Assembly: GCA_963971535.1 (NCBI GenBank)
Contig: OZ020592.1
Location: 124,822,640 to 124,886,639, forward strand
Length of the DNA: 64,000 nt
Origin: Notolepis coatsorum
Lineage: Eukaryota; Chordata; Actinopteri; Aulopiformes; Paralepididae
Reading direction: 5' to 3'
Shown: piece after piece, positions 1 to 14,122 of the stretch
Position numbering within the stretch: position 1 is the first letter of the stretch
How the letters are laid out: every line of letters begins with the position of its first letter
Program-made: the position numbers and the translations under genes
Notes under the pieces: generated by a model
What the model saw: the letters and a program-made list of their open reading frames with translations, nothing else
Told to the model about the DNA's origin: nothing
Databases searched by the model: none

Positions 1-434
1 TTTTCATATCTTCATAGGTAATACACAGTGTATATAATAATCACATATTTTCATATCTTCATAGGTAATACACAGTGTATATAATAATAATCACATATTT
101 TCATATCTTCATATCTTCATAGGTAATACACAGTGTATATCATAATAATCATATATTTTCATTCTTCATAGGTAATACACAGTGTATATAATAATAATAA
201 TCACATATTTTCATATCTTCATAGGTAATACACAGTGTATATAATAATAATCACATATTTTCCTATCTTCATAGGTAATGCACAGTGTATATAATAATAA
301 TATATTTTCCTATCTTCATAGGTAATACACAGTGTATATAGCTCAGCAGCCTCATAGCCTGTTTGCTGCCAGCTGAATATATTTTCATATCTTCATAGGT
401 AATACACAGTGTATGTTTGCTGCCACCTGAATAA
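1..434. repeat. AT-rich minisatellite, ~50-bp unit
   Basis: About eight tandem copies of a 45-55 bp unit whose conserved core is CTTCATAGGTAATACACAGT. Spacers are short, variable AATAAT runs. The array begins at the window edge, so its full size is unknown. The last unit (about 360-434) also duplicates a GTTTGCTGCCA(G/C)CTGAAT segment that contains the candidate splice donor of the neighbouring exon at 427-603. Confidence 0.9.
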
Positions 435-603
435 TATCCCACTTTGGTTTTGTTTTATTCCTTTGATGGTCAATCATGGTCACTTCACCTGTTGTGTCTT
501 TGATGGTTGTGCTTTTGAAGTCTTCGTTCTGATGAACACCAAGGCCGCTGCAACGCTCTTTAAACTGTAGCGGCGAGAGTGGTTGGACAAACCGAGCTCT
601 CAT
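427..603 (-). CDS. Candidate first coding exon of an unknown host gene
   Basis: On the minus strand an ATG at 603-601 opens exactly 59 codons. They end at ...KPKWDIIQ, directly before a CAG|GTGGCA splice-donor-like site (GT at 426-425). The codons have no low-complexity bias, and no transposon motif is visible. I do not recognise the protein. The ORF runs on 13 codons past the donor into minisatellite sequence, which suggests the real exon stops at the donor. No acceptor or next exon can be placed because the window ends. It could also be a chance ORF. Confidence 0.3.
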
Positions 604-811
604 CTTCTTCCCTCAGCACTTTAGTGATGATTGATCTCTCTTGTTACGTTTTAAATATGTATCAAAGTGTACGGGGACGTCAGCGTGAAAGGGATCTGAA
701 GCGACGCCTTTCAGTTACATAGCTGTCTCTAATGCTAAATGTTCTAGTCTGGTGTTTTTCAGAGGACCCTCGTTTTCAGAATTAACCATTCTTACGACCC
801 CAAAACAGATG
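604..811. other. Unassigned sequence
   Basis: No convincing gene, repeat or RNA seen. If the exon at 427-603 is real, this would be its 5' UTR or promoter side. Confidence 0.5.
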
Positions 812-2995
812 TTTGATTTGAAGTCTTTATTTCGAACATGCAATGAATACAACAAACAATAACAAAAAGCAAAACAACTCAATCTGCATGTTTGAAAAGG
901 AGTAGGAAGAAGTATACACTTATTTAATCCTACCCCTTTTCCACTACTCAAATGAGTGTACTATTTTAAACATAAAAAAGAAAAGAAAAAAAAAATATAT
1001 ATATATGCAAAACAAAAAACAAAAACTATTTATGTATAAAAGAAAACAAAATAGAAAACAAAATAAAAATGTAAACACCCGTGAATATCAAGTCCCTTCC
1101 TCATCCCTGTACCTTGTGAACATAATTTCCTTATACATCAGTTTGAATTGTCTCATGTTTGGACATTGCTTTAGCACCACATTTAGACTGTTCCACAGTT
1201 TCACTCCACATATCGAGATGCAGTGTTTTCTCATGGTAGTGCGTACGTTTAGCACCTTTAAATTGTGTTCTCCCCTCAGATTATAACCCCCCTCCCTATC
1301 AAAGAACAATTCTTGAATGTTTCTTGGAAGTGCATGACTTTTTGCTTTATACATTAATTGTGCCGTTTTAAATTCCACAAGATAATTTAACTTCAATGTC
1401 TTTGACTCCAAAAACAATATGTTAGTGTGATCACGATAACCTGCAATGTGAACTATCCTTATGGCCCTTTTTTGGAGTATAAAAAGTGGTTGTAGTGTAG
1501 ACTTATAATTGTTTCCCCAGACTTCAGCACAGTAATTTAAATATGGTAAAACTAAAAAGAACAGTAGAGAATGTAGAGTGATTTTCTATCCAGAATGTGC
1601 TTTACTTTACTCATGACTGAAATGCTTCGTGAGAGTTTAGATTGGACATGTTTTATGTGAGGTTTCCAACAGATTTTATGGTCTATTATTACACCTAGGA
1701 ATTTATTTTCATAAACTCTTTCAATAATCACATCATTTATTTTAACTTGTACCTGAGTATCCAATCTACAGTTTCCAAACAACATAATTTTAGTTTTGCT
1801 CAAGTTCAATGATAATTTGTTTCTATCAAACCATTCCTTCAATTTCTTCATTTCAGATGTGATGACCTCTAAAAGCTGCTGGACATTCTCACCAGAAAAA
1901 AAAAGATTAGTGTCATCCGCAAATAAAATACATTTAAATATATTGGATACTTTACATATCTCGTTAATGTACAAGATGAACAGTTTTGGACCCAACACTG
2001 ACCCCTGGGGGACACCACAAGCAATGTCCAAACATTCAGATTTATAATCTCTCATTGTCACAAATTGTTGTCTTTTATTTAGATAGCTTCTCACCCAGTC
2101 CAATACTACCCCCCTGATCCCATATCTCTCCAATTTCCTGATTAATATATCATGATTAATAGTATCAAATGCTTTTTTTAGGTCAATGAATACTCCAGCT
2201 ACATGTTTTTTTTTATCTATGGAATTTGTGATTTTTTCAATGAGTTCTATTAACGCTAGTGATGTTGACCGGTGTGTTCTGAATCCATACTGGCTATCGG
2301 TGAGTAAATTATGTTTATCAATGAATTTATCTAATCTGTTGTTGAAGAGTTTTTCTAATATTTTTGAAAACTGAGGAAGTAGAGAAACAGGCCTATAATT
2401 TGTGAAGTGGTGTTTATCTCCAGTCTTGAACAGAGGTATGACTTTTGCTATTTTCATTTTATTCGGAAATCGACCAGTTTTGAATGATAAATTGCAGATG
2501 TGCGTGAGTGGTTTTGAAATCCCACTAATGACATTTTTTACTATTTTCATATCGATTTCATTACTGTCTGTAGATGTCTTGTTTTTACATTTATTAGTAG
2601 TTTCTATAATTTCATTTTCATCTACCGCTTCCAGAAACATTGAACTAGGATTTCTTTCAATGTAATTGTCTTTTATGTCTTCAGGAGTCACTGGATCTGG
2701 GATTTTTCCCGCTAATTCTGGTCCAATATTTACAAAAAATGTATTAAAGTTGTTAACCACATCATCCATATTGCTAATAGTTTGATCCTTTTCCATAAAA
2801 TACTGAGGATAGTTTATTTGTCTTGATCCATTCCTGATAATACCATTTAATATCTTCCAAACACCTTTAATATTATATTTGTTGTTATCTAATATTCTAC
2901 TATAATGATCCTTCTTACATCTTCTCATAATATTAGTCAACTTATTTTTATATTTCTTATATTTCTTATTTTTTATATATTTATTTTATTTATGT
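812..2995 (-). mobile_element. L2-type LINE, 5'-truncated
   Basis: Minus-strand non-LTR retrotransposon. Its 3' end lies near 812, where the minus strand reads ...GCATGTTCGAAATAAAGAC. The coding part runs from about 2,980 down to 1,088. Only reverse transcriptase and the C-terminal region remain; the endonuclease is missing, so this is a 5'-truncated copy. The CR1/L2 group is inferred from the RT motif style (NYRPVSLLP, GVPQGSVLGP, FADDTN) and the LWNSL...CPNMRQFK C-terminus. No TSD was identified. Confidence 0.85.
1088..2980 (-). pseudogene. L2-type LINE reverse transcriptase, frameshifted
   Basis: Encodes the RT half of a LINE ORF2, which would copy the element RNA at a nicked target. In order: pre-RT region with FFVNIGPELA, RT block NYRPVSLLPQFSKILEKL, FIDLKKAFDTI (first catalytic Asp), GVPQGSVLGP, and FADDTN (catalytic pair, about 1,910-1,925), then the thumb and the C-terminal LWNSL motif. 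The frame breaks once near 1,555 inside the LPYLNYCAEVWG block and continues in another frame to the stop at 1,088. The reading frame is open upstream of the first ATG (2,940) to about 2,980, as expected for truncation rather than a true start. Confidence 0.85.
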
Positions 2996-3742
<747 letters not shown>

Positions 3743-3860
3743 CGCGGCTGCGCGCGTTCCCCACAGTGATTGCAAATAGCAGTGTGACAACACCTTTCCC
3801 TGTGAAACAGCGCCATGGTAACTTCATTAAGTCGGCCTTAGAGACACCACCAACAGACTC

Positions 3861-3942
3861 TCTGTCTCTCTCTCTCTCCCTCTCTCTTTCTCTCTCTCTG
3901 TCTCTGTCTCTATCTCTTTCTCTATCTCTCTCTCTCTGTGCA
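3861..3942. repeat. (CT)n microsatellite, imperfect
   Basis: CTCTCTCT with occasional TGTCTC and TATCTC units, a polypyrimidine tract on the plus strand. Confidence 0.95.
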
Positions 3943-4082
3943 TTATGATGAAGTGCTAATGAGAGGAACTCCTACCATCCTGCGCTGGGTGTCATGGTGC
4001 TGCTGGCCTGGTGGGAGGAGGAGGTGGAGCATGAGGTAGACATACAGGAGGACAGGTAGAGGAGGTAGAGTCAGGATGCTCT

Positions 4083-4690
4083 ATTGTGCATGAGTATAAG
4101 TTATCTAAGATCTTCTTCTTCACTACACTGTCTATGTGTGTGGTCCATGTCACGTCCTCGGACATGTGGACTGCGAGGTGCTGAGGGGGCTGTAGTCCCT
4201 GGCCCCAGACCTCCTAAAGTCCACAATCATCTCTTTGGTTTTGCTGACGTTCAGGGAGAGGCTGTTCTCCCGGCACCACAGCGCCAGGTTCTCTACCTCT
4301 CCCAGTCTCCCAGGTAGGCCCTCTCGTCGTTTGCAGAGATCAGGCCCACCACAGCTGTGTCGTCAGCAAACTTAACGATTGTGTTGCTGTTGTGCTTTGC
4401 CACACAGTCCTGGGTGTAAAGCAAGTAGAGGAGGGGGCTCAGAACACAGCCCTGGGGGGCCCCTGTGTTGAGAGTGATGGATGAGGAGGTGCAGTTACCT
4501 GCTCTCACCACTTGGGGTCTTCCTGTCAGGAAGTCCAAGACCCACTGGCAGAGGTCGTAGTTCAAGCCCAGGTCTCTGAGCTTGATGACAAGCTTGGAGC
4601 GGACTATGGTATTGAATGCTGAGCTGTAGTCAATAAATAGCATTCTCACATAGTTCCCCTGCCTCTTGTCCAGGTTTGATGCTGCTGTGT
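4083..4690 (-). pseudogene. Rex1-type RT, palm to C-terminal fragment
   Basis: Contains [16 protein letters not shown] (first catalytic Asp), [26 protein letters not shown] and [10 protein letters not shown] (catalytic DD near 4,361-4,372). Then, in broken frames, LSLNVSKTKEMIVDF and YSCTIE near 4,083-4,110. The part linking these last two blocks is partly deleted. The style is diagnostic of Rex1-like fish LINEs. This is the C-terminal piece of the scaffold copy. Confidence 0.85.
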
Positions 4691-7041
4691 AATGGTAAAT
4701 GGCTGCTTTTTTATATAGCACTTTTATCCAAAGCGCTTTACGGTTTATCTTTTTTTATTGGAAGAATTTATGCAGATTTATACATTTCAGTTATCCAAAT
4801 TATACAACTTCCATTTCCTTCCCCATTCCTATCCCCTAATCCCACCCCATCCCACCCAGTGAGGGCGACGACAAACATACATGTAAAAGAAAAAAGAAAA
4901 AGAAAAGAAAATTTAAATAATTAAACATAAATACAGATGTGACAGACAAAACTATGCAAGTAAAATTTAAAAGAAAACGAGAAAAAATATAAATAGGAAA
5001 GACGGTAATAATAATATATAATATAAGTAATACTCTCCATTTTAGTAGCGTAATTTCCAGATGGTAAAACAAATAAAATGGAAAGTAAATTTAACACCCT
5101 TAGCAGACCACCACAATGCCATCTCCCCAGCCATACGTGGGCTAGCAGTGTCAGGCAGGTAGATGGGGGAAGGAGGGGGGTCATGGGGTCCCAAATTTAG
5201 AAGGAGTCATATGGGTTTTGAAATGAGATAGGAAGGGCTGCCATGTTTTGTGGAAGGTATCTGTGTGGCCTTGTGTTGTAAATCTGATTTTCTCTATATG
5301 TATAAGAGACATAACATCCCTCATCCAGTGTAAGTGTGAAGGGGGAGTGGCTGCCTTCCAGTTGATTAGGATGAGGCGTCTGGCAATGAGTGAGGCAAAG
5401 GCCATGGCATTGGATTGCCCAATAGATATTGCAGCGTTCTCCGGTGTCAGACCAAATAATGCAATAAGAGGGCATGGGTCAACATTCATAAAAAATATGT
5501 CTGAATAAGATTTAAAAATGGAAGTCCAGAAAGGGGACAGTGCTGGACAATGCCAAAACATATGAATAAGTGAGCCAGGGGCTTGGTGGCACCGGTCGCA
5601 TGTGGGATCCATGCCAGGGTTTATCTTCGCAAGTCTAGTCTTTGACCAATATAGACGGTGGATGAGCTTGAACTGTATCAGTGAATGGCGGGCACATATT
5701 GAAGAAGAGTGTATTCGGGCAAGAGCATTTTCCCATTATTTGTCTGTAAATTGATGATTTAGATCAGACTCCCAGTTTTGTCTTATAGCCAGTACTGAAG
5801 AGGGTAGGGATAGGGATATGATGTTATATAGTTTAGATATTGAGCCTTTGATTGCAACCTTCACCTCCAAGATGCGGTCGATCACAGTTTTTGGAGGTAT
5901 ATGGGGGAACTGAGCAAATTTGTTCTTAACAAAATCACGTATCTGTAGATATCTGAAAAAATTAGTTTTTGTTAAGTTAAACTTTAGGGACAATTGTGTG
6001 AAAGACATAAATTAACTGTCTTGGTACAAATCGTAAATGCCTTAAACCAGTTGCTGAAGGCTTCATCCACCATAGAGGGAGGGAAAATGATGTTTTTGTG
6101 GACAGGTGAGGATGGTGACATGGCGTGGAGACCAAAGTGTTTTCTGAACTGGGTCCAGATCCGGAGGGAGTGTTGTACTAAGGGGTTGTTGGTGTACTGG
6201 GCGGTTGTGACTGGGAGCGAAGAGCAAACTAAGGATTGCAAAGATGTTCTAGAACAAGATGCCCTTTCCATGTCCACCCATGCCGGCACCCACTGAGTCC
6301 GTAATGGGAATGACTCCAATAGAGAATGCTGTGAATATTTGCAGCCCAATAGTAGGCCAAGAAATTGGGTAGTGCAAAGCCTCCCTGCGATTTAGGCTTC
6401 TGGAGGGCCATTTTATTTATTCGGACTGGGCGTTTATTCCAGATAAAATCTGATATTGCCCTGTCGAGGGCTTTGAAAAATGACTTTGGAATGAAGGTTG
6501 GAATATTTTGAAATAAATACAGAAATTTCGGTAATGTGTTCATTTTCACAGTATTCACTCTGCCAACAAGTGATAAAGGAAGTGATGCCCATCTGATAAA
6601 ATCCTGCTTAGTGCGCTCCAGTAGAGGGGTGAAGTTGGACGCTATGAGATTCGAATGTTTACGTGTTATCATTATGCCAAGGTAACGGAAGCAGCTTGGG
6701 GAAAGCTTGAAGGGGAACATAGAGGGGGGGAGATTTCTAGCCAATGAGTTTATGGGGGAAAAGTTCACTCTTGTTTAAATTTAATTTATAACCAGAAAAG
6801 ACACCAAACTCGTGTAGTATGTGAAGGACACGTGGAAGTGTGGCCACTGGATCCGCGATATACAGCAGGACATCGTCCGCATATAGCGAGATTCTTTGTT
6901 CCTGTCCATCTCTAATGATGCCTTGGACATGGCGGTCCATGCGAAAGGTAATAGCTAGTGGCTCGATCGCTAACGCAAATAATAGCGGAGAGAGAGGGCA
7001 ACCCTGTCTTGTGCCGCGATGTAGGGGGAAATATTCCGAAG

Positions 7042-7524
<483 letters not shown>

Positions 7525-8713
7525 TTCCGAAGTCACATCATTTGTTCGAACTGATGCCACTGGAGAGGAGTATAAAAGTTTGACCCAGGACACAAATTTC
7601 TCGCCAAAACCGAATTTCTGCAAAGTATAGAATAAGTAGTCCCATTCAACCCAGTCAAAGGCCTTCTCTGCGTCTATCGCAACAACAACCTCTGCAACGG
7701 GAGACTCGTGGGGGAGTAAATTATATTCATAAGGCGCCGCAGGTTGAAAAAAGCCATTCTATCCTTCACAAAACCAGACTGATCTGGATGGATAATACTT
7801 GGTATAACAGATTCCAGTCGTCGAGCGAGTACCTTTTCCAAGATCTTTGCTTCATTGTTGAGGAGAGAAATAGGACGATATGAGCCACAGTCTTTCAGGT
7901 CCTTATCTTTTTTTAAGAGCAGGGATATTGAGGCTTGGTAGAGAGTCGGAGGGAGCGAGCAGGATTGAAATGATTCCTCAAACATTGAAGCCATAATGGG
8001 ACAAAACTGGGTGGAATATTTTTTTAAGAATTCCACAGGGAACCCGCCTGGGCTTTTCCCACTCTGCATCATAGTTAAAGCCTGTTGAATTTCATCAGCG
8101 CTAATGGGCTCTTCCAAAAGCATCATTGAATCATTGTCTATGACTGGTATATCCAAATCTGCGAAAAAACTATTCAAGGGGTCTTTAGGGGAATCAGAGG
8201 TATATAGTAAAGAATAAAATGTTTTGAATTGACCATTTATTTCCAATGGGTCCGTATAGATCTCTCCAGTGGCAGAGTTAATTTGCGTGATCAAGTTCTG
8301 AGCGGTGCAGTGTTTTAGCTGTAGTGCCAGCACTTTACTAGGTTTGTCACCAAATTCGAAAAAAGACTGGCGTGATTTGAGTAGAAGCTGCTCAGCATGA
8401 CTGGTGGAGAGGAGGTTAAATTCTGTCTGTAAAGTCACTCTTTCATTATAAAGTGAAGGTGTCGGAGAGACTGAATATGAATGATCCAATTTAAGAATTT
8501 GGTCTGAAAGTTCAGAGCATCTGCTGTTGCGCAGTTTATTACGTCAAGCACAGTTAGAAATAATTTCTCCACGGAGAAAAGCTTTAAGAGCTTCCCAAAT
8601 GATGGACATAGACATGCCAGGGGTAGAATTTACCTCAATAAAAAATGTGATCTTAGTGGACAGGAACGACGAGAATGAGTCCTCAGATAGCAATAGTAGA
8701 TTTAGTCCCCACG

Positions 8714-9557
8714 CATAGGCGGCGGGTGAGCTGGACATTAGGGTAGACTATAGACCGGATGAAACTCGCGCGTAGCGCGCAACATTTTTCTTTTTTGCTT
8801 GCACGCAAACGGTGCTGTCCAGGTTCTGATGTCACACCCACATCTAGGCTACTACAGCGAGCCCCACTCATTTCATATAGTGCAAATTAATTGTTCAAAT
8901 GAAGGCATCCAATATGATTAACCATTGTCTTACCTTAATGCAGCAAAAGTTTCGGATGCGCCTCATTGGGAAAGGCTGTTCACAAGTTGCGGTGCCGACG
9001 GCAATGAAGGAAACGTTTTCCATAATTTGGATCTCATCATGCTTTGAAAACAAGTTTCCACGGTTTGATTAACTCTGACTCAGTCTCATCATGCCCTCGT
9101 AGAGCAAGCCCTTGGCCTCAGGTGATCCAGTGTTATGCCCAGGCGGCATGTAACTTGGAATGGAGTTCCAGGTCTTGGCAGCTCTCACGGAGAGGGCTGA
9201 TTTGCTAAATGTACTTGTCCTTAATGGAAATTAGTGTTAGGATGCGAATAGACGCCACCCGGTACAACAGTTCTGAACCCGAACGCGGAACTGCAAGTTT
9301 GTTGGAGGGTTTTGAAGACCAGACTGGCATCGGTTAGTTTGGTGATGCGGCGTGATTGGTTACTGCCCGCAGTCTGGAATGTTAAACGGCCACCACACCT
9401 ACTGCCATTGACACCTTGGTTGGCCGACCCTTTGCGTATTGTCACCACCGGGCTGCAGCAGCCCACACGCACACAATATCGTAGCCTAGGCTGCCTATAA
9501 TAATGCGCAGACTGGGTCGGCATAGCCTCCCCTGGCCTTATATACGCGCCGCCTATG
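8714..9557. mobile_element. hAT-b: non-autonomous hAT in L1 copy 1
   Basis: 844-bp element with 11-bp inverted ends CATAGGCGGCG and CGCCGCCTATG and an 8-bp TSD TCCCCACG (8,706-8,713 and 9,558-9,565). It splits the L1 endonuclease from its linker region. Short ORFs inside (for example 9,221-9,523 minus) show no recognisable domain, so no transposase is claimed. Confidence 0.88.
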
Positions 9558-10313
9558 TCCCCACGGCCTGAATGATGGACATTTGTCCGGGAAGGCTAGC
9601 TCTAGGACTATTGCTGCGTGGTCTGAAATAACAATGCTATCGTAAGAGCGGTTGTTGATAAAAAAAAAAAGATCAATTCGAGAATATGTATGATGAACTG
9701 GTGAAAAGAAAGAGTACTGTTTGGCGGAGGGGTGAAGGAAGCGCCAGACATCTGAAATACCGTATTGCTTCAGGAAGGACACTATAGCTCTAGCAGTCTG
9801 AGATTGTGGAGCTGGATTAGATGATGATCGATCTAAGGCTGGGTTAAGAGCACAATTAAAGTCACCTCCCATAATCAGTTGATTAGAGTTCAGGTCGGGG
9901 AGTGAAGAGATAAGTTTATTGATGAAATGCATGTCACCAAAATTGGGGGCATATACGTTGACTAGGACTACCCTTGTGGAATAGAGAGTTCCTGAAACTA
10001 TAATGAATCTGCCATTAGGGTCAGAGATCACATCAGATGGAGTAAAGGGTGTGTTTTTGTTAATCAGAATGGCTGTTCCTCTGGCTTTGCTCTGAAAACC
10101 AGAGTGGAACACTTGACCTACCCAAGCTCTGTGTATTCGACGGTGATCTACTCGCCGGAGGTGAGTTTCTTGCAGAAAGGCGATGCCAACCCCAAGCTGC
10201 TGTAAGTGAGTAAGGATCCTAGTACATTTCAAGGGGTTATTTACACCCTTCACATTCCAACTAATTATGTTAGTATTGCCCCCTGGCCCCTTATTAGGAT
10301 TAAACACTGGCAT

Positions 10314-10687
10314 AACAAAGTGAAAAAATATTCATGACATTTGAGATGGCAGAGTGGTGGTCCAGGGTGCTTATAATTAAAGATTAGAAAAAGTCATAAG
10401 AATAGAAACAAAAAACAATAGACAAAAATAGACAAAAATATTCACTGTGAATATTAGCAATGAAAAACAAACAAACATAGCACGCTCTGAACAGCTACTC
10501 ACAGCCATAGTAACACTGACTGTGCCTAGCATTACAGCTAACCTTGTGCACCCTGTGCTCTAAACGAGCCCCCATGAGAACTATAATTCTTAATTACACA
10601 AGGCAAGAACCGTTTTTTTTTTTTATATATAATTATTATTATAATAATAATAATACAAAAATAAATAATAAATAGATAAATGCTCAA
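10314..10687 (-). other. L1 copy 1 spacer upstream of ORF2
   Basis: Non-coding, AT-rich toward 10,612-10,680 with a T13 run and AATAATAAT repeats. It ends at the 14-bp TSD of L1 copy 2 (10,674-10,687). Confidence 0.55.
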
Positions 10688-13301
10688 GCGGTATACGCCC
10701 CAAATTTATACGAAGTTAGTTTCTTCACTACACTTACCAGAGCAATGTTAGACCTTCCCGAATACTCATTTATAATTGGTGTGGATTTTAATGCCATTTG
10801 GAATCCAAGGATGGACAAATCAAACCCCTCCTTTTCCAACGAACAAAAAAATTCATCTAATGCATTAAAGGATTGGTCGAAGATTACAGGTGTAAATGAC
10901 TTATGTCGATCACTCAACCCCACGACCCGGAAGTACTCTTGTCGATCTGCGAGACATAACACATTATCCAGAATAGATTACGTTTTTACATCCCCGAGAC
11001 TATTTGATAACTACGGTGTGGAAATGATACCCAATGCATTATCAGATCACTGTTATTTACTCCTAAAAGGAACATTTGGTATACTATCATCCCGAGCCCC
11101 AAGATGGCGATTTAACACGATGCTGCTTAATAACAAGGAATTCATTACACAAATCAAAGAAGCTCTTACGGTATTCCTATGGATGAATGCGAATTCGGTG
11201 CAGGACCTCAGAATATTATGGATGTCGGCAAAGGGAATGATCAAGGATTTCACTGATAGCTTTTCCTCCCAAATACGCAAGAATCGATGCTCAAAACTGG
11301 CTGAACTGGAAACGCTTTACTCAACGTTATTTAATTCTTTACAATACAACAACTCGGTTCGACTGGAAAATCAAGCCAATATACTAAAAAAAGAGATTAA
11401 CGCCATATACAGACCACAATCTGAAATGCAAATATGTAGCACAACACAACAGCAGTACTCCCAAGGTTCCAAACCAAGTCACCTATTAGCTATGCGATTA
11501 AGAGTCAACGCAAAATTTGCAGATATAACTACCATTAGAGCACAACAAGGACTTGTTACAGAACCCAAAGAAATAAACACGACATTCAAAGAATTCTACT
11601 CCAACTTATACAAATCAGAAACGACCTTCGATCAAAACAAAATGGACACATATCTTAATCAAATTAACCTCCCTAAACTTTCCGAGGATGACGCTAAACA
11701 GTTAGAAACACCGATCACACTAGATTAACTTAGGGAGGCCATATCTGAAATGCAAAGTGGTAGGGCTCCTGGAAGAGACGGTATCCCACCAGAAATGTAC
11801 CTCTCTTGTTGGGACATAATTGGTCCCTTATTACTAAATATGATTTTATACTCAAGGAGGGGAACTTCCATAAGAATGACAATATTGCACTCATAACAGT
11901 CCTCCTTAAAAAAGACAAAGACCCCACCGAGTGCGGTAGTTATAGACCTTTAAGCCTCCTCGGAACCGATATCAAACTGTACTCTAAGGTATTAGCCATC
12001 AGACTACAAAAGCATATGACGTCTTTAATTCATCCGGACCAAACTGGCTTCATAAGAGGCCGCTTGATCACTGATAACATAAGACGATTACTACACGTAC
12101 TAGATGCTAACAAGGAAGACAACACACCTAAGGCGATGCTGTCCCTGGATGCAATGAAAGCTTTTGACAGGTTGGAATGGTCGTATCTATGGGCAGTATT
12201 AGAAAGGATGGGGTTAGGAAAAGGATTCATTGATATGATTAAAGTATTATACATGATTACAACAGGCACAATCACCTCCGAAATCTTTCCGGTATCACGT
12301 TCTTCCAGACAGGGTTGCCCTCTTAGTCCCGGACTATTCGATCTATCATTAGAGCCTTTAGCACAATATATAAGACAATCCCAATCCATAGAACCAATCG
12401 TAATCAAGGGCACACAACACAAAATTAGTTTATATGCGGACGACGTAATACTGTTCATGCAAAACCCCAACACCGCATTGCCTCATCTTCTCAAGTTGAT
12501 TGAGGACTTTGGAGACTTATCGGGATTTAGGATAAATTGGCCGAAGTCGGCCTTTCTCCCACTTAACGCCCCTGCAAAAAGAAATATAACCCTCCCAGTA
12601 GAGATACCTATGGTAAAACACTTTAGATGCTTGGGAGTTGAAATATCTCCTACCATAAGCCAAACGGTGAAGCAAAATTACATAAAAATCCAAAACAAAA
12701 TCAAATACGACCTTGTCAGGTGGTCAAAACTTAAAAACTCAGTACAGGCACGGATATCAATAGTTAAGATGGACGTCCTACCTAGAATCAACTTCTTCAG
12801 CTCAATGCTACCGTTAACCCCTCCAAAGGGTTACTGGAAAGAATTACACTCCTCCACATACAAATGTATTTGGAATAACAAACCACCACGTATAAAAAGA
12901 TCCACCGCACAGAGAAACAAAGCAGACGGTGGTATGGCATTTCCAGATTTCTACCACTATTTTAAGGCGTACACTTTAAGACCACTGACAACATGGTTTG
13001 ATCCCCAAGCATCAGTATCCTGGAGAAATTTAGAAGAAAATATAGTAGCTCCATATAGGCTGAAGGACATAGTATACACCAAATTATCAATTAAGCAATG
13101 CGAATGGAAATTTGGCCCCATAATCACTCATGCGATCCGGATATGGCGTGAAACACAAAAAAAAGATTCTATCCCACATAAATGGCATAATCATACTCCC
13201 TTATTCAATAACAATGCACTCTTGATTGGAAAACAACCTATAAGATTCCCTAGATGGGAAAAGCAAGGCATACACTCATTAGGAGACGTTTTCAACAAAC
13301 A

Positions 13302-14122
13302 TTTTTTATTTATTTTTTTGTATTTTATTTTTTTATTATTTTTTTAAACAAACACATAAACAAACATGACAACACACGATAAGATATACAAGCATTAATT
13401 GTCAGAGCACATCCAATGAGATCACATTTTAGTTAATTGTCTTATATAAGATATACCCCTAATACCTGTTATCTAAAAAACCTACACACATATGCTCCAG
13501 CTCGAACCCCCCCCTCCCGAACCCCACCTTGAGAAGTACCTCCAGTATCCCTCGCACCTAACCAGACACTACCATTATAAGCTAGCTTTTATTCTCTCCA
13601 CCACTTCTAACCACATTGACATTTTGGATTCATTGAGACCCAGAATTCTTGCTGTAGATATTTCTTGATAAATCACATCGAGATATGTAAGAAACCAAAC
13701 TTTATGGCAAATTTTTTCCGGTTGAAACCAGCGTGATGCGATCAGCTTTTTAGCTACTGTGATACCCGATAAAACCAATCTCTTTAGCTGTGGATTCACT
13801 GCAAACTCAAAAACATCATTCAATAGTAATACCGAGGGGTGTACAGGTATATTCCAAGATACGAGTTTTGATAATTGTTGGGTCACATCTTTCCAGAATG
13901 CCTTAACTGGTGGGCAGTCCCAATACATGTGCATAAATGTCCCTTCGTCCCCATTTGTACATTGGGAGCATTTGGAGTCTTGTTTAAGCCCCATTCGGCA
14001 CAGTCTTATAGGAGTCAAGTATGTCCTGTGAATATAGTTAAGATTGATTTGTTGATGATCCGGGTTCCTTGATGTAAGTCGGACATTTGCCCAGGCTCCT
14101 TGCCAATCAAAGTCATTTTCCA
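13302..14122 (-). mobile_element. 5'-truncated L1 inserted head-on into L1 copy 2
   Basis: An 821-bp 3' fragment of the same L1 family in opposite orientation. The T-rich tail starts at 13,302 and an 8-bp duplication AACAAACA is at 13,294-13,301 and 14,123-14,130. It holds the last ~180 codons of ORF2 and the 3' UTR. It makes an inverted repeat with 14,400-15,150 of its host, which could form a hairpin and confuse assembly. Confidence 0.85.
13575..14112 (-). pseudogene. L1 ORF2 C-terminal fragment
   Basis: Open frame of about 180 codons equivalent to the end of L1 ORF2, with RNPDHQQINLNYIHRTYLTP, the cysteine/histidine motif CSQCTNGDEGTFMHMYWDC and the terminal WLEVVERIKASL. It has no endonuclease or RT domain. 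The apparent start methionine is internal to the real protein. Confidence 0.85.

Noticed and set aside
1-434. CRISPR-like array
   Set aside because: The spacers are near-identical AT-rich runs and the whole unit is tandem; a eukaryotic minisatellite.
9221-9523. 100-codon minus ORF in hAT-b
   Set aside because: No hAT or BED motif; probably chance.
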